A stretch of 29,150 bases of DNA, taken from assembly GCA_021647585.1 (NCBI GenBank), contig JAKIUK010000052.1:1-29150 (forward strand). The letters are read 5' to 3'. Under the pieces are notes generated by a model. It saw only the letters and a list, made by a program, of their open reading frames with translations, was not told the DNA's origin and ran no database searches. Below, one piece after another: positions 1 to 7,017 of the stretch. Made by a program: the position numbers and the translations under genes. How positions within the stretch are numbered: the stretch's first letter is position 1; each line of letters starts with the position of its first letter. The stretch is from Methylococcaceae bacterium. Its GTDB lineage: Bacteria; Pseudomonadota; Gammaproteobacteria; Methylococcales; Methylomonadaceae.

Positions 1-1
1 A

Positions 2-64
2 ATTGATTTTTTGACATCAGAATTGATAGATCAATTTGAGTCATTTTTTGGCGATGATTTTTGA
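2..64 (+). CDS. C-terminal tail of an unidentified gene (partial)
   Basis: An open frame runs in from the window edge and stops with TGA at 62-64, giving a 20-residue acidic, aromatic tail that ends in FGDDF. Nothing else of the gene is visible, so no family can be named. The reading is uncertain because the minus strand over the same bases is also open (about 48 codons, positions 22-180, containing the stretch GILLVETHKYG) and looks at least as protein-like, though it has no ATG start. Confidence 0.3.
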   Translation: MDFLTSELIDQFESFFGDDF

Positions 65-470
65 TAGGTGATAATTTTATTATTTAAATATTCGGCAAAT
101 AGCTGCGCTTTTTGGGTGGTGTTTACATTCGTGCCGTATTTATGAGTTTCGACCAGTAGTATGCCGTTTTCTTTTTGCTTTCAGAAAGCCAGTGAACTGC
201 GCACCTGGAAAAAAACAGGAGAAATAGGGGACAGACCTCTATTGATTAAGATATAATAGCAAATGTTTTTAATTGCCATCAGATTCTATCACGTCGATTT
301 CTTTCTATCCGCTGAAAAAGAAGCATTAAGTTTAATTCAGAAAAAGTAAAATCAATTGTGGTCTGTCCCCGATTACCCAAATCAATTGTGGTCTGTCCCC
401 GATTACCCCCGATTACCCTTGATACAAATAAGCGGTGTAGTCTGTTGGTGAAGATCTCCCGTATCAGTTT
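65..470. other. Gene-poor accessory stretch with repeat arms
   Basis: I see no intact gene here. The stretch holds a minus-strand open fragment without a start codon (about 22-180) that may be the remnant of a gene, and the GGGGACAGACC inverted and direct repeats described separately at 222-418. The rest gives no recognisable signal. Confidence 0.5.
222..418. repeat. Inverted/direct repeat set with GGGGACAGACC core
   Basis: The left arm at 222-247 (core ggggacagacc, then ctctattgatt) is inverted relative to two tandem right arms at 350-378 and 380-408. Each right arm reads aatcaattgtggtctgtccccgattaccc when its two halves are joined, and a third truncated gattaccc copy follows at 411-418. 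The arms enclose about 100 bases with no gene. Such GGTCTGTCCCC-containing ends are common beside REP-associated or IS200-like tyrosine transposase genes in gammaproteobacteria. That family link is from memory and uncertain, but the repeat itself is plain in the sequence. Confidence 0.6.
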
Positions 471-505
471 TTCAGAGAGATGATGTCCAGGAGCGTAATC
501 GAGCC
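471..505 (-). repeat. Diverged copy of tRNA-Phe 3' end (possible att footprint)
   Basis: These 35 bases match 3362-3396 at 29 of 35 positions by eye. That covers about 25 bases of the 3' end of the downstream tRNA-Phe gene (its CCA and T-arm side) plus about 10 flanking bases. The copy is in the same orientation as the tRNA. Because the tRNA is on the minus strand, its 3' end faces lower coordinates, which is the side on which an element integrating at that end would lie. No integrase gene is visible between the two copies. Confidence 0.5.
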
Positions 506-532
506 ACTGTTTCTATTATCCTATTTTTAAAC

Positions 533-551
533 TGTATTAATATTTAATACA
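533..551. promoter_or_regulatory. Palindrome upstream of parD relic, possible antitoxin operator
   Basis: A perfect 8+3+8 inverted repeat, TGTATTAA-TAT-TTAATACA, lies 23 bases before the parD start codon. ParD antitoxins are ribbon-helix-helix proteins that repress their own operon by binding such palindromes, so a relic operator is the natural reading. This is inferred from position and symmetry only. Confidence 0.4.
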
Positions 552-574
552 TAACGTTTGATGGAGAAATACTT

Positions 575-736
575 ATGGCAAGAAATACATCAGTTACCCT
601 AGGTCTTCATTTCGATGAATTCGTCATTAAAAAATAGCACAGGGACGCTTTCAGTGAGGTGGTTCGTGCTGGTTTACGTAAGCTGGAAGAAGATGAATCA
701 AAAACACAAGTACTGAGCAGGCTCTATTTACTGTAG
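575..736 (+). pseudogene. parD: parD-type antitoxin, broken by a stop and a deletion
   Basis: From ATG 575, preceded by a GGAG ribosome site, the frame reads MARNTSVTLGLHFDEFVIKK, then a TAG at 635-637, then resumes in the same frame with HRDAFSEVVRAGLRKLEEDE and runs to a second stop at 734-736. Both the MARNTSVTLG opening and the SEVVRAGLR helix are hallmarks of type II ParD/CC2985 antitoxins, which bind DNA as ribbon-helix-helix dimers and neutralise ParE toxins. The usual segment of roughly ten residues (GRYGSA region) between them is missing apart from the stop, so this copy is dead. No parE follows: the next bases belong to the convergent lipoprotein gene, whose end overlaps this relic by 9 bases. 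Confidence 0.8.
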
Positions 737-1303
737 TCCAGCTGAGAGAAATACAGCTCCTTCAAGAAGCCTAAAAAATGATTGATAAACTTCGGGGTCT
801 TCAACAGCATAAAGGTTGTGTTGAATGCTGGTACGAACCATTAGTTGAACTTCTCCCTTAGGACGTATGGTTACCGAAATACGTGTAAGATCATTACGAT
901 ATTGGAATGGCCCGTAAGTCCGATAGTTAGTTGAAAAAATGACCAAGTTATCTGTTTTATAAGTGTAGTAAGTTGGGTTGTTTTGCCAAGCACTCCCACT
1001 TTGATATAATTTTTTACCTGATACAATGCCAAACTCACCATCCATTACATCTATGTCAAAATAAAGGTCCTGCAGCGTGTTAATTATTGCTCGCATTAGT
1101 TTATCTTTATCAGTAGTATCAAAAACTCTCGTTTGTATAGAACGCATTTTGACCTGACTACTTTCCGACATTAGAATCTGGTCTTTTGAATTCCATTGTA
1201 TTGCTGCACCCCATTGCATGGCACAACCTGGTAACAGAAAACTGGTACTAAATACCAACAAGTAGGGTAAGACTCGTTTCTTTAGTTTTAAAGGAAATCT
1301 CAT
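728..1303 (-). CDS. Lipoprotein, paralogue 3 of a three-gene set
   Basis: This is a 191-residue exported lipoprotein: a basic N-terminus, a hydrophobic stretch at 11-24 and the lipobox LLPGC with Cys27 as the lipidation site. Its core (residues about 51-95) contains VKMRSIQTRVFDTTDKDKL and a following helix with TLQDLYFDIDV. It shares this with the two upstream neighbours, and it has the same closing pattern (VEDPEVYQSFFRLLEGAVFL). The three genes therefore arose by duplication. I know this family as a recurring uncharacterised bacterial lipoprotein and know no biochemical role. It is last in the four-gene minus-strand run, and its end touches the parD relic. No clear ribosome site is seen. 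Confidence 0.8.
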   Translation of the reverse strand: MRFPLKLKKRVLPYLLVFSTSFLLPGCAMQWGAAIQWNSKDQILMSESSQVKMRSIQTRVFDTTDKDKLMRAIINTLQDLYFDIDVMDGEFGIVSGKKLYQSGSAWQNNPTYYTYKTDNLVIFSTNYRTYGPFQYRNDLTRISVTIRPKGEVQLMVRTSIQHNLYAVEDPEVYQSFFRLLEGAVFLSAGLQ

Positions 1304-1359
1304 TTGAATCAGGTTAATAGATAGGTTTTAAATATTTTTCCAAGAGTTTTGTTTTTTAA

Positions 1360-1782
1360 CTAAGATGAAAAAAGAGACTTTTGCAAAGTAGAAAAAAAAT
1401 TCTGGTAAACTTTTGGATCTTCAATCGGTTTGGTATTGAATATGGCATTTGCACGAATTTCGACTTGATTTTCACCTTTAGGTTTTATAGTTACAGTTGC
1501 TTCCACAAATCCAGAATGCCCTGAACCAGCAAATTTAGCAGCAGTTACAAGTCCTAAGGGGGCATTAACACGCTCCACAATAAAACCAAGATCCATCAAA
1601 GCAGATACTACAGCACGTAAAGTTTTTTGCTGGTCTGATAAGTCAAACACCCTTGTCTGATAACTCCTTATCTTCATCTGAGCTTCAGTAAGAGATAATA
1701 AATTTTCAGGAGGTTTAGTTGACCCCGTGCTGCATGCTTGAAGGATGAAGAAAAAAGATAATATTAAAACTCTACAATTCAT
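1360..1782 (-). CDS. Lipoprotein, paralogue 2 (shortest)
   Basis: The frame is open further upstream, but the start at 1782 is preferred. It is preceded by AAGGA at a suitable distance, and it places a proper lipoprotein signal at the N-terminus (MNCRVLILSFFFILQAC, with Cys17 as the lipidated residue). The longer start would bury that signal and overlap the gene before it. The product is 140 residues. It carries the shared motif MKIRSYQTRVFDLSDQQKTL, then LMDLGFIVE, and ends with IEDPKVYQNFFSTLQKSLF. Compared with paralogue 1 the middle part is shortened: the region that is hydrophobic there is absent here. Function unknown; probably co-transcribed with its neighbours (14 bases after the previous stop). 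Confidence 0.75.
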   Translation of the reverse strand: MNCRVLILSFFFILQACSTGSTKPPENLLSLTEAQMKIRSYQTRVFDLSDQQKTLRAVVSALMDLGFIVERVNAPLGLVTAAKFAGSGHSGFVEATVTIKPKGENQVEIRANAIFNTKPIEDPKVYQNFFSTLQKSLFSS

Positions 1783-1795
1783 GTGATTGTTGTCC

Positions 1796-2365
1796 TTAAA
1801 TCTGATGTATTTCAAGAAATACTGACTTGGAAAGTTTAGCGAAAAATTGTTGATAAATTTTTGCGTCATAAATCATTTCCATGCTTTGTAAACCAGGGGG
1901 AATAGCTTGGCTACCACTCGATCCATCACTTTTCCATATTGTTCTATGGAAAACGATGCGCACATTGAACCGTGAAGAACTATTTTCTATAGGGTGCATT
2001 ACTAAAGTTGCTGCAATCTGTTGGTGTAAATCAACAGGAATAACGATAGCTGTTTGTGCAAAGATACCTAATATAAAAACAAAAACGCGTCCAATTTCTT
2101 GGCTATATTCACGAGCGCTACGTTCTTTTACGGCTCGTAGCATCCCCGCATATGTATTGCTTTCTTCAATTTGGAAGCCTAAATCCTGAAGTACTGCTGC
2201 GGATGCTGAGAGTAATTCGGTATCTTTAGACGTTTCAATAATTCGTGATTGTAGTGCTTTGTATTTCGCACTTGATGGTGAAAGTTGAAAAAATGATTCT
2301 GGTTTTGGCATCGTGTTACATGAAGTTAACAATGCAGCAAAGAGCATAAAAGAGAATATTTTCAC
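1796..2365 (-). CDS. Lipoprotein, paralogue 1 (full-length form)
   Basis: This 189-residue lipoprotein has the lipobox LLTSC with Cys16 as the lipidation site. The core YKALQSRIIETSKDTEL...VLQDLGFQIEES is the family motif. It also has a hydrophobic segment at about residues 90-112 (FVFILGIFAQTAIVIPVD), then a beta-rich part and the closing IYQQFFAKLSKSVFLEIHQI. This long form with the central hydrophobic segment looks like the ancestral type. Uncharacterised lipoproteins of this kind recur in proteobacteria, often next to an SmpA/BamE-like lipoprotein as here. The hydrophobic segment could contact the membrane or a partner, which is inference. Confidence 0.8.
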   Translation of the reverse strand: MKIFSFMLFAALLTSCNTMPKPESFFQLSPSSAKYKALQSRIIETSKDTELLSASAAVLQDLGFQIEESNTYAGMLRAVKERSAREYSQEIGRVFVFILGIFAQTAIVIPVDLHQQIAATLVMHPIENSSSRFNVRIVFHRTIWKSDGSSGSQAIPPGLQSMEMIYDAKIYQQFFAKLSKSVFLEIHQI

Positions 2366-2401
2366 AATAATTTAACTACAGCTATTAGTAATAATTGGTT
2401 T

Positions 2402-2806
2402 TTAAAATTGAGAGTAATTGTAAGCAAAATCCCTTACCAATTTTTGCTCATCATATTTAATAATTACTGTTAATGTTTTTTGGCTGGTAGTACTTTGGCT
2501 TTGACTAGTATTCGCACCGAAAATTATTAATGTACCAAAAGCAGAGTTGTTTGTGTCTACACTGTTGCTAGAAACTTTGTCGTATATCCAAACCTCTCTA
2601 CGTTTTTCATCGGTAGTTACTATATTTGGAGATCCTAGTATTCCGGCAACATCAGAAGCAGGCATACCAATTTTGATCTCGCCCTGTACTTTGCCAACAG
2701 TTAGATTAGTTGTCGCTCCATTTGAGTTAACATCGGTGGGATGACTCATGCAAGAAGGTAAGATAGCCACTATTGAGAGGATTAATAATAAAGTTTTTTT
2801 TTGCAT
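2402..2806 (-). CDS. SmpA/OmlA (BamE)-like lipoprotein
   Basis: The start at 2806 is chosen over the upstream ATG at 2836 because AAGGAA sits about 8 bases before it and the resulting N-terminus is a clean lipoprotein signal ending in the lipobox LPSC (Cys19). The product is 134 residues. Residues about 40-80 (VQGEIKIGMPASDVAGILG, then SPNIVTTD...EVWIYDKV) match the SmpA/OmlA fold known from BamE, where the IxxGMxxxxVxxxLGxP pattern is typical. True BamE genes sit in other contexts and are shorter, so this is a relative, not the BAM subunit. It heads the four-gene lipoprotein run and may work with the three paralogues at the outer membrane. Confidence 0.75.
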   Translation of the reverse strand: MQKKTLLLILSIVAILPSCMSHPTDVNSNGATTNLTVGKVQGEIKIGMPASDVAGILGSPNIVTTDEKRREVWIYDKVSSNSVDTNNSAFGTLIIFGANTSQSQSTTSQKTLTVIIKYDEQKLVRDFAYNYSQF

Positions 2807-2836
2807 TAAAATTTCCTTATGTTTTTGTTGTAACAA

Positions 2837-3361
2837 AAATAGTTTAATAAGTGGTTGTTAGATGAAAATAATGTTTTGGTGCTGTTTAAACAAAGAAATC
2901 CACTACAGTCTAGTCTTATTACACAGTAGTAGTTTCAACCTGTCAATTCAATAAATCATTTTATAATTTGTAATGGCATATGAAATGCTTTAATTTGGTG
3001 TTTAAATGTTGTGAAATTTATGCGCATTTGATGCTTGGTAAACATACTTAAAAAGAAATAAGCACCTATTATACTGCTGGTAAGAAATCTAGTATGGCGA
3101 TTTATAGAGTTTTTTGGGATTTAACCTGACGAATTTTAATCAACACTAACGACAAAGAAATAACATTTAGATAAACTTTGTTGGTAATTTATTAGTTTGG
3201 AATTGTTTTTTACTAAAAATAAAACCAGACTGGTAAGGAATTAGGCAACGGTTATAAACCGCATGAACAGTGGTCTGTTTAGTTTTTATTAAAATCTAGG
3301 GGATATTAAGAAAGTCTGGGAATTATTAATGCGCAGTTTCTGTGGGGTTTACTGGAGGCTA
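2837..3361. other. Non-coding stretch between lipoprotein run and tRNAs
   Basis: About 530 AT-rich bases without a convincing gene on either strand. It must contain the promoter of the minus-strand lipoprotein run, but I could not pick a convincing -35/-10 pair. Its last bases (from 3362) are the flank that is shared with the tRNA-like copy at 471-505. Confidence 0.5.
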
Positions 3362-3371
3362 TTCAGAGAAA

Positions 3372-3447
<76 letters not shown>

Positions 3448-3500
3448 ACTGTAGTGTTTCTCTTAAACTTGAGGTAAGTTTAAGTTTAAGTTGATTTTGA

Positions 3501-3576
<76 letters not shown>

Positions 3577-3598
3577 AAGGCACCAAATCAAGCCGCCT

Positions 3599-3627
3599 AT
3601 TAAACTAAGTTATGGACTTTTAGTCAA
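3599..3627 (-). promoter_or_regulatory. sigma70 promoter of the tRNA-Phe pair
   Basis: On the minus strand TTGACT (3622-3627) and TTTAAT (3599-3604) are separated by exactly 17 bases and lie about 22 bases upstream of the first tRNA-Phe gene. This is close to the sigma70 consensus and in the right place for a stable-RNA promoter. Confidence 0.75.
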
Positions 3628-3649
3628 GTAAAAATGTACCTTAATTCTT

Positions 3650-4276
3650 TTAAGTTTGAGGGGTATCTTCTTTTTTACGAAATAGATTAATAATGAATCT
3701 GAATACTTTTTTTACGCCTCTCCAAATTTTTGGTAATAACCAGATCATAAATGCAATAAAAATGACCAAAGCAATTAGAAAAAGGACGGGGTGATTTAAA
3801 CATGCCCATACACCACCTATAACTGCGATATCTTCACCAATTGATGCTATCCAGTTGCTAAAGGGTTCGGGAGAGGCATTAATCAATACGCGAGAGCCAG
3901 CCTTTGTGGCATGGGTGCCAGCGGCCAAGCCACCTCCTAAGATTCCGGCAGCGATTTCAATTGCAGGATTCATGTCCCCAATGGCGCCTGCTGCCAACAT
4001 GGCACCGGCTGGGATACGAATAAATGTGTGTATGGTATCCCATCCGGTATCTATACCTGGGATTTTATCGGCAAAAAATTCTACACAATACATTAATCCG
4101 GCAGCTCCCATTACTGCAGGGTTGGCGACTATTTGCAAATCAGGGGGTAAATCAAGATTACCTGTATTTGCTAAATAACCCAGTGTAAATAGGGTGGCAT
4201 AAAGATTAATTCCACTTGCCCAGGCTAAGCCCATGGTTAAAGCAAGCGTTGTTGATATTTGGTCCAATGCTTCCAT
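3650..4276 (-). CDS. DUF4126 membrane protein
   Basis: The start at 4276 is preferred over the in-frame ATG at 4300 because AAGG precedes it at normal spacing. The 208-residue product has several hydrophobic segments: an N-terminal LALTMGLAWASGINLYATLF, Gly/Ala-rich helices in the middle (AGAIGDMNPAIEIAAGILGGG) and a strong C-terminal span (VLFLIALVIFIAFMIWLLP) followed by a basic tail. The ASGINLYATL opening and the GTHATKAGSRVLINASPEPFSNW region are characteristic of DUF4126, an inner membrane family of unknown function. It is a monocistronic-looking gene between the tRNA promoter and a small membrane protein gene. Confidence 0.8.
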   Translation of the reverse strand: MEALDQISTTLALTMGLAWASGINLYATLFTLGYLANTGNLDLPPDLQIVANPAVMGAAGLMYCVEFFADKIPGIDTGWDTIHTFIRIPAGAMLAAGAIGDMNPAIEIAAGILGGGLAAGTHATKAGSRVLINASPEPFSNWIASIGEDIAVIGGVWACLNHPVLFLIALVIFIAFMIWLLPKIWRGVKKVFRFIINLFRKKEDTPQT

Positions 4277-4345
4277 AATAAAACCTTTTGTGGTGTGCAA
4301 TTTATAAGGCTAACATTATTTTATGAACGTCGGCTGAGTATAGTG

Positions 4346-4513
4346 TTATCGATTATTTATTGTAGGATAAATATACCAGCATAAAGCAAGAAATAATCCA
4401 CATCCACCTATGATAATAATGGCAAGTTCAGGGTTTGTACGCAACAGAACCTTTGCGCTACCAAATACCAGAAGAAACGCAATGATTATGATTAAGGAAA
4501 AAATAGTTTTCAA
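4346..4513 (-). CDS. Small two-helix membrane protein (55 residues, TTG start)
   Basis: This short frame begins with TTG at 4513, preceded by AAAGGA at correct spacing. It encodes KTIFSLIIIIAFLLVFGSAK, a short loop (VLLRTNPELA), then a second hydrophobic span (IIIIGGCGLFLALCWYIYP) and a short tail. Two clean transmembrane helices, a good ribosome site and its own space between neighbours support a real gene. I do not recognise a family. It lies 69 bases upstream of the DUF4126 gene on the same strand and could be co-transcribed with it. Confidence 0.6.
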   Translation of the reverse strand: MKTIFSLIIIIAFLLVFGSAKVLLRTNPELAIIIIGGCGLFLALCWYIYPTINNR

Positions 4514-4624
4514 GAGTTAATCCTTTGGTTGAGAGAGGTTTAGTTTAAAAGATAGATAGATTGATGTAAATTTATTCGAGTGATAACTGGTATACTTAAC
4601 TTTTTTAATGGGAGGATGTGATTT

Positions 4625-4858
4625 ATGGCTTTAACAGCTGAATTGATAGAAGAAATTAAAATTCTTACGCACTATAATTTAACTTCAATTCAGGAAGGGA
4701 TTAAGGTGCATAGATCGGCTAAGCCAGAAGTCGTTGCTGCAGCAAACAGATTATTTGAAAAAGGTCTGATTTCTCAAGCCGATGGCGGGTATTTAACTGA
4801 TTTAGGAATTGAAGCTGCTGAGCATGCTCAAGGAGTGCTTACTATACTTACTACTTAG
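4625..4858 (+). CDS. TIGR02647 family protein
   Basis: This 77-residue soluble protein has a strong GGAGG ribosome site ahead of it. The pattern (L)TAELIEEIKILTHYNLTSIQEGIKVH, then LFEKGLISQADGGYLTDLGIEAAEHAQ, matches the small gammaproteobacterial TIGR02647 family over its full length. The predicted fold is short helices with a wing-like GGYLTDLG element resembling winged-helix proteins. No function is established for the family, so a DNA-binding role would be a guess. It is transcribed alone and divergently from the small membrane gene. Confidence 0.8.
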   Translation: MALTAELIEEIKILTHYNLTSIQEGIKVHRSAKPEVVAAANRLFEKGLISQADGGYLTDLGIEAAEHAQGVLTILTT

Positions 4859-5173
4859 TATGGTTTCTGACGATTTTCCCCTATGCGGCATACACATCTG
4901 CAGGGAAGTCCATTAATATTCAGATGATTATTTATTTCCGTTTCGCAAATAAAAAACTATCCAGATAATTCCCCAGGTTAACAGTCTTTTTGAATGGAGT
5001 TATGTGGCATTGTTATGGTTTTGGTTTTTTAAGGTAAGTATTATAGTTAGCACTACACAGATATCGCTATAATCAATAGATAAAAAAACCTAAACTGTGA
5101 ATATCTGGAGTATATTATTGATATTCGTAGTAGATTCTTCTAGAAGAATTAAAATGCCCAAATTAAGTGAATT
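4859..5173. other. Intergenic stretch with a perfect palindrome
   Basis: There is no gene in this 315-base gap. It contains the perfect 16-base palindrome ATTCTTCTAGAAGAAT at 5134-5149, 24 bases before the DUF3301 start, which could be a regulator site for the two-gene unit that follows. No well-spaced promoter pair was found. Confidence 0.4.
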
Positions 5174-5482
5174 ATGCTGGATTTTTTTTTTATTATCTTA
5201 TTATTACTAATTGGGTTTTATTGGTCTAATGCCATGAAAGCCAGGGAAATTGCTTTCATCGCGGTAAATGTCCATTGTCAAAAGATGGATGTTCAGTTGT
5301 TGGATGAATATGTGGCTTTAATTGGCATATGGCCTAAAAGAGACGATGATGGCAAAATTAAGGCATGGCGTTCTTATCAGTTTGAATTCACTTCAACAGG
5401 TGATGAGCGCTACAATGGAAAAGTGGTTATGATGGGTGACAAAGTCCTAAGTATCCAGTTAGAGCCTTATAGGATTCTATAA
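5174..5482 (+). CDS. DUF3301 membrane-anchored protein
   Basis: The 102-residue product has one N-terminal transmembrane segment (residues 3-19) followed by a soluble domain. The sequence after the anchor (SNAMKAREIAFIAVNVHCQK, LLDEYVALIGIWPKRDDDGK, RSYQFEFTSTGDERYNGKVV, then a short LEP tail) is the typical DUF3301 layout, a gammaproteobacterial family of unknown function. It is separated from the DUF2956 gene by only two bases, a pairing I know from other gammaproteobacteria. The ribosome site is weak. Confidence 0.8.
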   Translation: MLDFFFIILLLLIGFYWSNAMKAREIAFIAVNVHCQKMDVQLLDEYVALIGIWPKRDDDGKIKAWRSYQFEFTSTGDERYNGKVVMMGDKVLSIQLEPYRIL

Positions 5483-5484
5483 TT

Positions 5485-5832
5485 ATGTCTAAAAGTAACA
5501 AATATCAAAAAATATCGCCTCAAACGCAAGAGGATGCTATAAAAGCGGCAAAGGCGACTCAACGGCCTGGACAAACTAAAGAGCAAACAAAGCTTATAGC
5601 CCAGGGGATACAAAAAGGGATTGATCATTACAAAAAACAGCAGAAATCTAGATCCAGAGAATTAAATAAAAAAATACATAAGCTTTCGAGGCCTGAGGAT
5701 ACAAGCACTGAAAAAACTGAGAAGATTACAGTAGAAAATATAATTTACAAGCAGTCGGTTTTGCCCTGGGTATTGTTAATTATAAGTTGGCTGGGTTTTG
5801 TTGCTTATTTGTTTAAGGGTGATTTTATATGA
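5485..5832 (+). CDS. DUF2956 protein
   Basis: The 115-residue product has a basic, highly charged front with ISPQTQEDAIKAAKATQRPG, then QTKEQTKLIAQGIQKGIDHY, the signature of DUF2956, a lysine/glutamine-rich linker, and a single C-terminal transmembrane helix (LPWVLLIISWLGFVAYLF). The function is unknown. It forms a two-gene unit with the DUF3301 gene. The C-terminal anchor here and the N-terminal anchor in its partner place both at the membrane. Confidence 0.8.
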   Translation: MSKSNKYQKISPQTQEDAIKAAKATQRPGQTKEQTKLIAQGIQKGIDHYKKQQKSRSRELNKKIHKLSRPEDTSTEKTEKITVENIIYKQSVLPWVLLIISWLGFVAYLFKGDFI

Positions 5833-5903
5833 AAGTGTGGTATCTTTGATTAAAGATTTAATAACTAAATATGCATGATAACCAGGTTGTTAACACTAGC
5901 ATT

Positions 5904-6269
5904 TTAAAAACCAAATTCAGCAAGCATTCTAACATAAAGATATAAAATAAACGCGACTGCTCCTATGTATACAGCAAATCGTAGTGGTTTTTCTTTGAAT
6001 ACATCAAATATATGTTTATTTCCGCCTTCATTTTTTAATTGATCATATATTTTTCGTTGCTCTATTGCTCTCATGTAATGATAGTCATTGAGTAATTTTT
6101 GTGCTTGGTCGAGATCATGATTATCTCTTATCCAAAGAGCAGGCATAGATATTCCCCAGTTTCCTGCAGATGTTTCGTAATAATCTATATCGTTTGCAGT
6201 TAATAATTCTCTGATTTCATAGGCTTCATCATCAGGAACGCCCCGTAGTGAAAAGAGTAGTGTGGACAT
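5904..6269 (-). CDS. DUF6164 family protein
   Basis: The 121-residue product opens with STLLFSLRGVPDDEAYEIRE, then LLTANDIDYYETSAGNWGIS and MPALWIRDNHDLDQAQKLL, a ferredoxin-like alpha/beta domain typical of the DUF6164 family (related in shape to small signal-transducing DUF2007 domains). A single transmembrane helix follows near the C-terminus (FAVYIGAVAFILYLYVRML). Role unknown. It is convergent with the DUF3301-DUF2956 pair and is transcribed alone. Confidence 0.75.
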   Translation of the reverse strand: MSTLLFSLRGVPDDEAYEIRELLTANDIDYYETSAGNWGISMPALWIRDNHDLDQAQKLLNDYHYMRAIEQRKIYDQLKNEGGNKHIFDVFKEKPLRFAVYIGAVAFILYLYVRMLAEFGF

Positions 6270-6496
6270 TGTTGATTTAGTGTATGAGTAAAGGAATGTA
6301 TTATAAAGGAAAGTAGGTGTTGTAATAACATTGAATAAAATATGTTATTTAACTGGTGATCTCGTGTTATATAACATAGTTTAATTATTGCAGTTATTAG
6401 TGGACTGTTAAACTCCTTTAAAAATTAAAGACTTATAATTTGGCATCTTTTGTGCTGTTATTTTTATATGACTTAACAATTGATGAGATAAATAAG

Positions 6497-6748
6497 ATGG
6501 CAAACGAATTAACAGTATCTAGTTCTGAATTGGCGACACAAAAGTCTAGTAATAAAGGTTCTTTAGTTTTAGGTGCTGGTCTAGCAGTTGCATCTATGAT
6601 TTTAGTGCCGGCAGTTGCAATGCGTTTAGGGTTGGGAGCAAGTTTAACCGGTGCATTGCGTATTGCTTTGATGAAAGCAAGTAGTCGAGCAACTCATGGA
6701 GGAAGTGATGATTCTGGTGCTGCTTCAGCCGGGTTTAGTTGTCATTAA
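6497..6748 (+). CDS. Small Gly/Ala-rich membrane protein, first gene of metal cluster
   Basis: The start at 6497 (ATG) is preferred to an in-frame TTG at 6440, which would add a less natural N-terminus; neither has a strong ribosome site. The 83-residue product has a polar front, two hydrophobic segments (about 21-41 and 43-60) with repeated small-residue spacing (GSLVLGAGLAVAS, LGLGASLTGALRIAL), and a Ser/Gly tail ending in Cys-His. No family is recognised. Gly-rich paired helices of this kind favour tight helix packing or assembly in membranes. Its position at the head of the metal-transport genes suggests a structural or accessory role there, which is inference. Confidence 0.65.
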   Translation: MANELTVSSSELATQKSSNKGSLVLGAGLAVASMILVPAVAMRLGLGASLTGALRIALMKASSRATHGGSDDSGAASAGFSCH

Positions 6749-6816
6749 TTTGAATACCCCTACTTTGTTGGTTAGTATACGACTAGCCTCTATTTTAGTG
6801 TATTACTTAAAAAGTA

Positions 6817-6987
6817 ATGAATGATAAAAAAGAAATTTGCGATCTATGTGGATTAGCAGTGGAAGTTGACGGATTTCAGCTTATAACTAAAGATGGAAAT
6901 AAGAAGTTCTGCTGCGAAGGTTGCAAAGGTATTTTTCAAATGTTACATGAAGACCAGGTTCTTTCTGCACCTGTTGAAAATTCGTAA
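6817..6987 (+). CDS. Cys-rich metal-binding domain protein (PF12156-like)
   Basis: This 56-residue frame begins with ATG 6817 and contains CDLCGLAVEVDGFQL, a short spacer, and FCCEGCKGIFQMLHE. The CxxC...CCxGC arrangement is that of the N-terminal metal-binding domain found fused to FixI/CcoI-type heavy metal ATPases (Pfam PF12156). Here it is free-standing, upstream of a P1B ATPase gene that lacks it. The likely role is to bind copper or zinc and hand it to, or sense it for, the pump. The context (29 bases before the His/Met-rich gene) supports a shared transcription unit. No strong ribosome site was seen, but the domain match is clear. Confidence 0.8.
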   Translation: MNDKKEICDLCGLAVEVDGFQLITKDGNKKFCCEGCKGIFQMLHEDQVLSAPVENS

Positions 6988-7017
6988 TCTATTAAATTTC
7001 AAGAGATATAATAAAGA

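Noticed and set aside
1881..2189. Plus-strand open frame across the lipoprotein gene
   Set aside because: It is antisense to a lipoprotein gene with a clear lipobox and family motif, so it is a shadow frame.
6270..6496. CueR-type operator ahead of the metal cluster
   Set aside because: No ACCTTCC-spacer-GGAAGGT type sequence is present. Only an AT-rich TGTTATATAACA palindrome at 6365-6376 was found, and it is not diagnostic.
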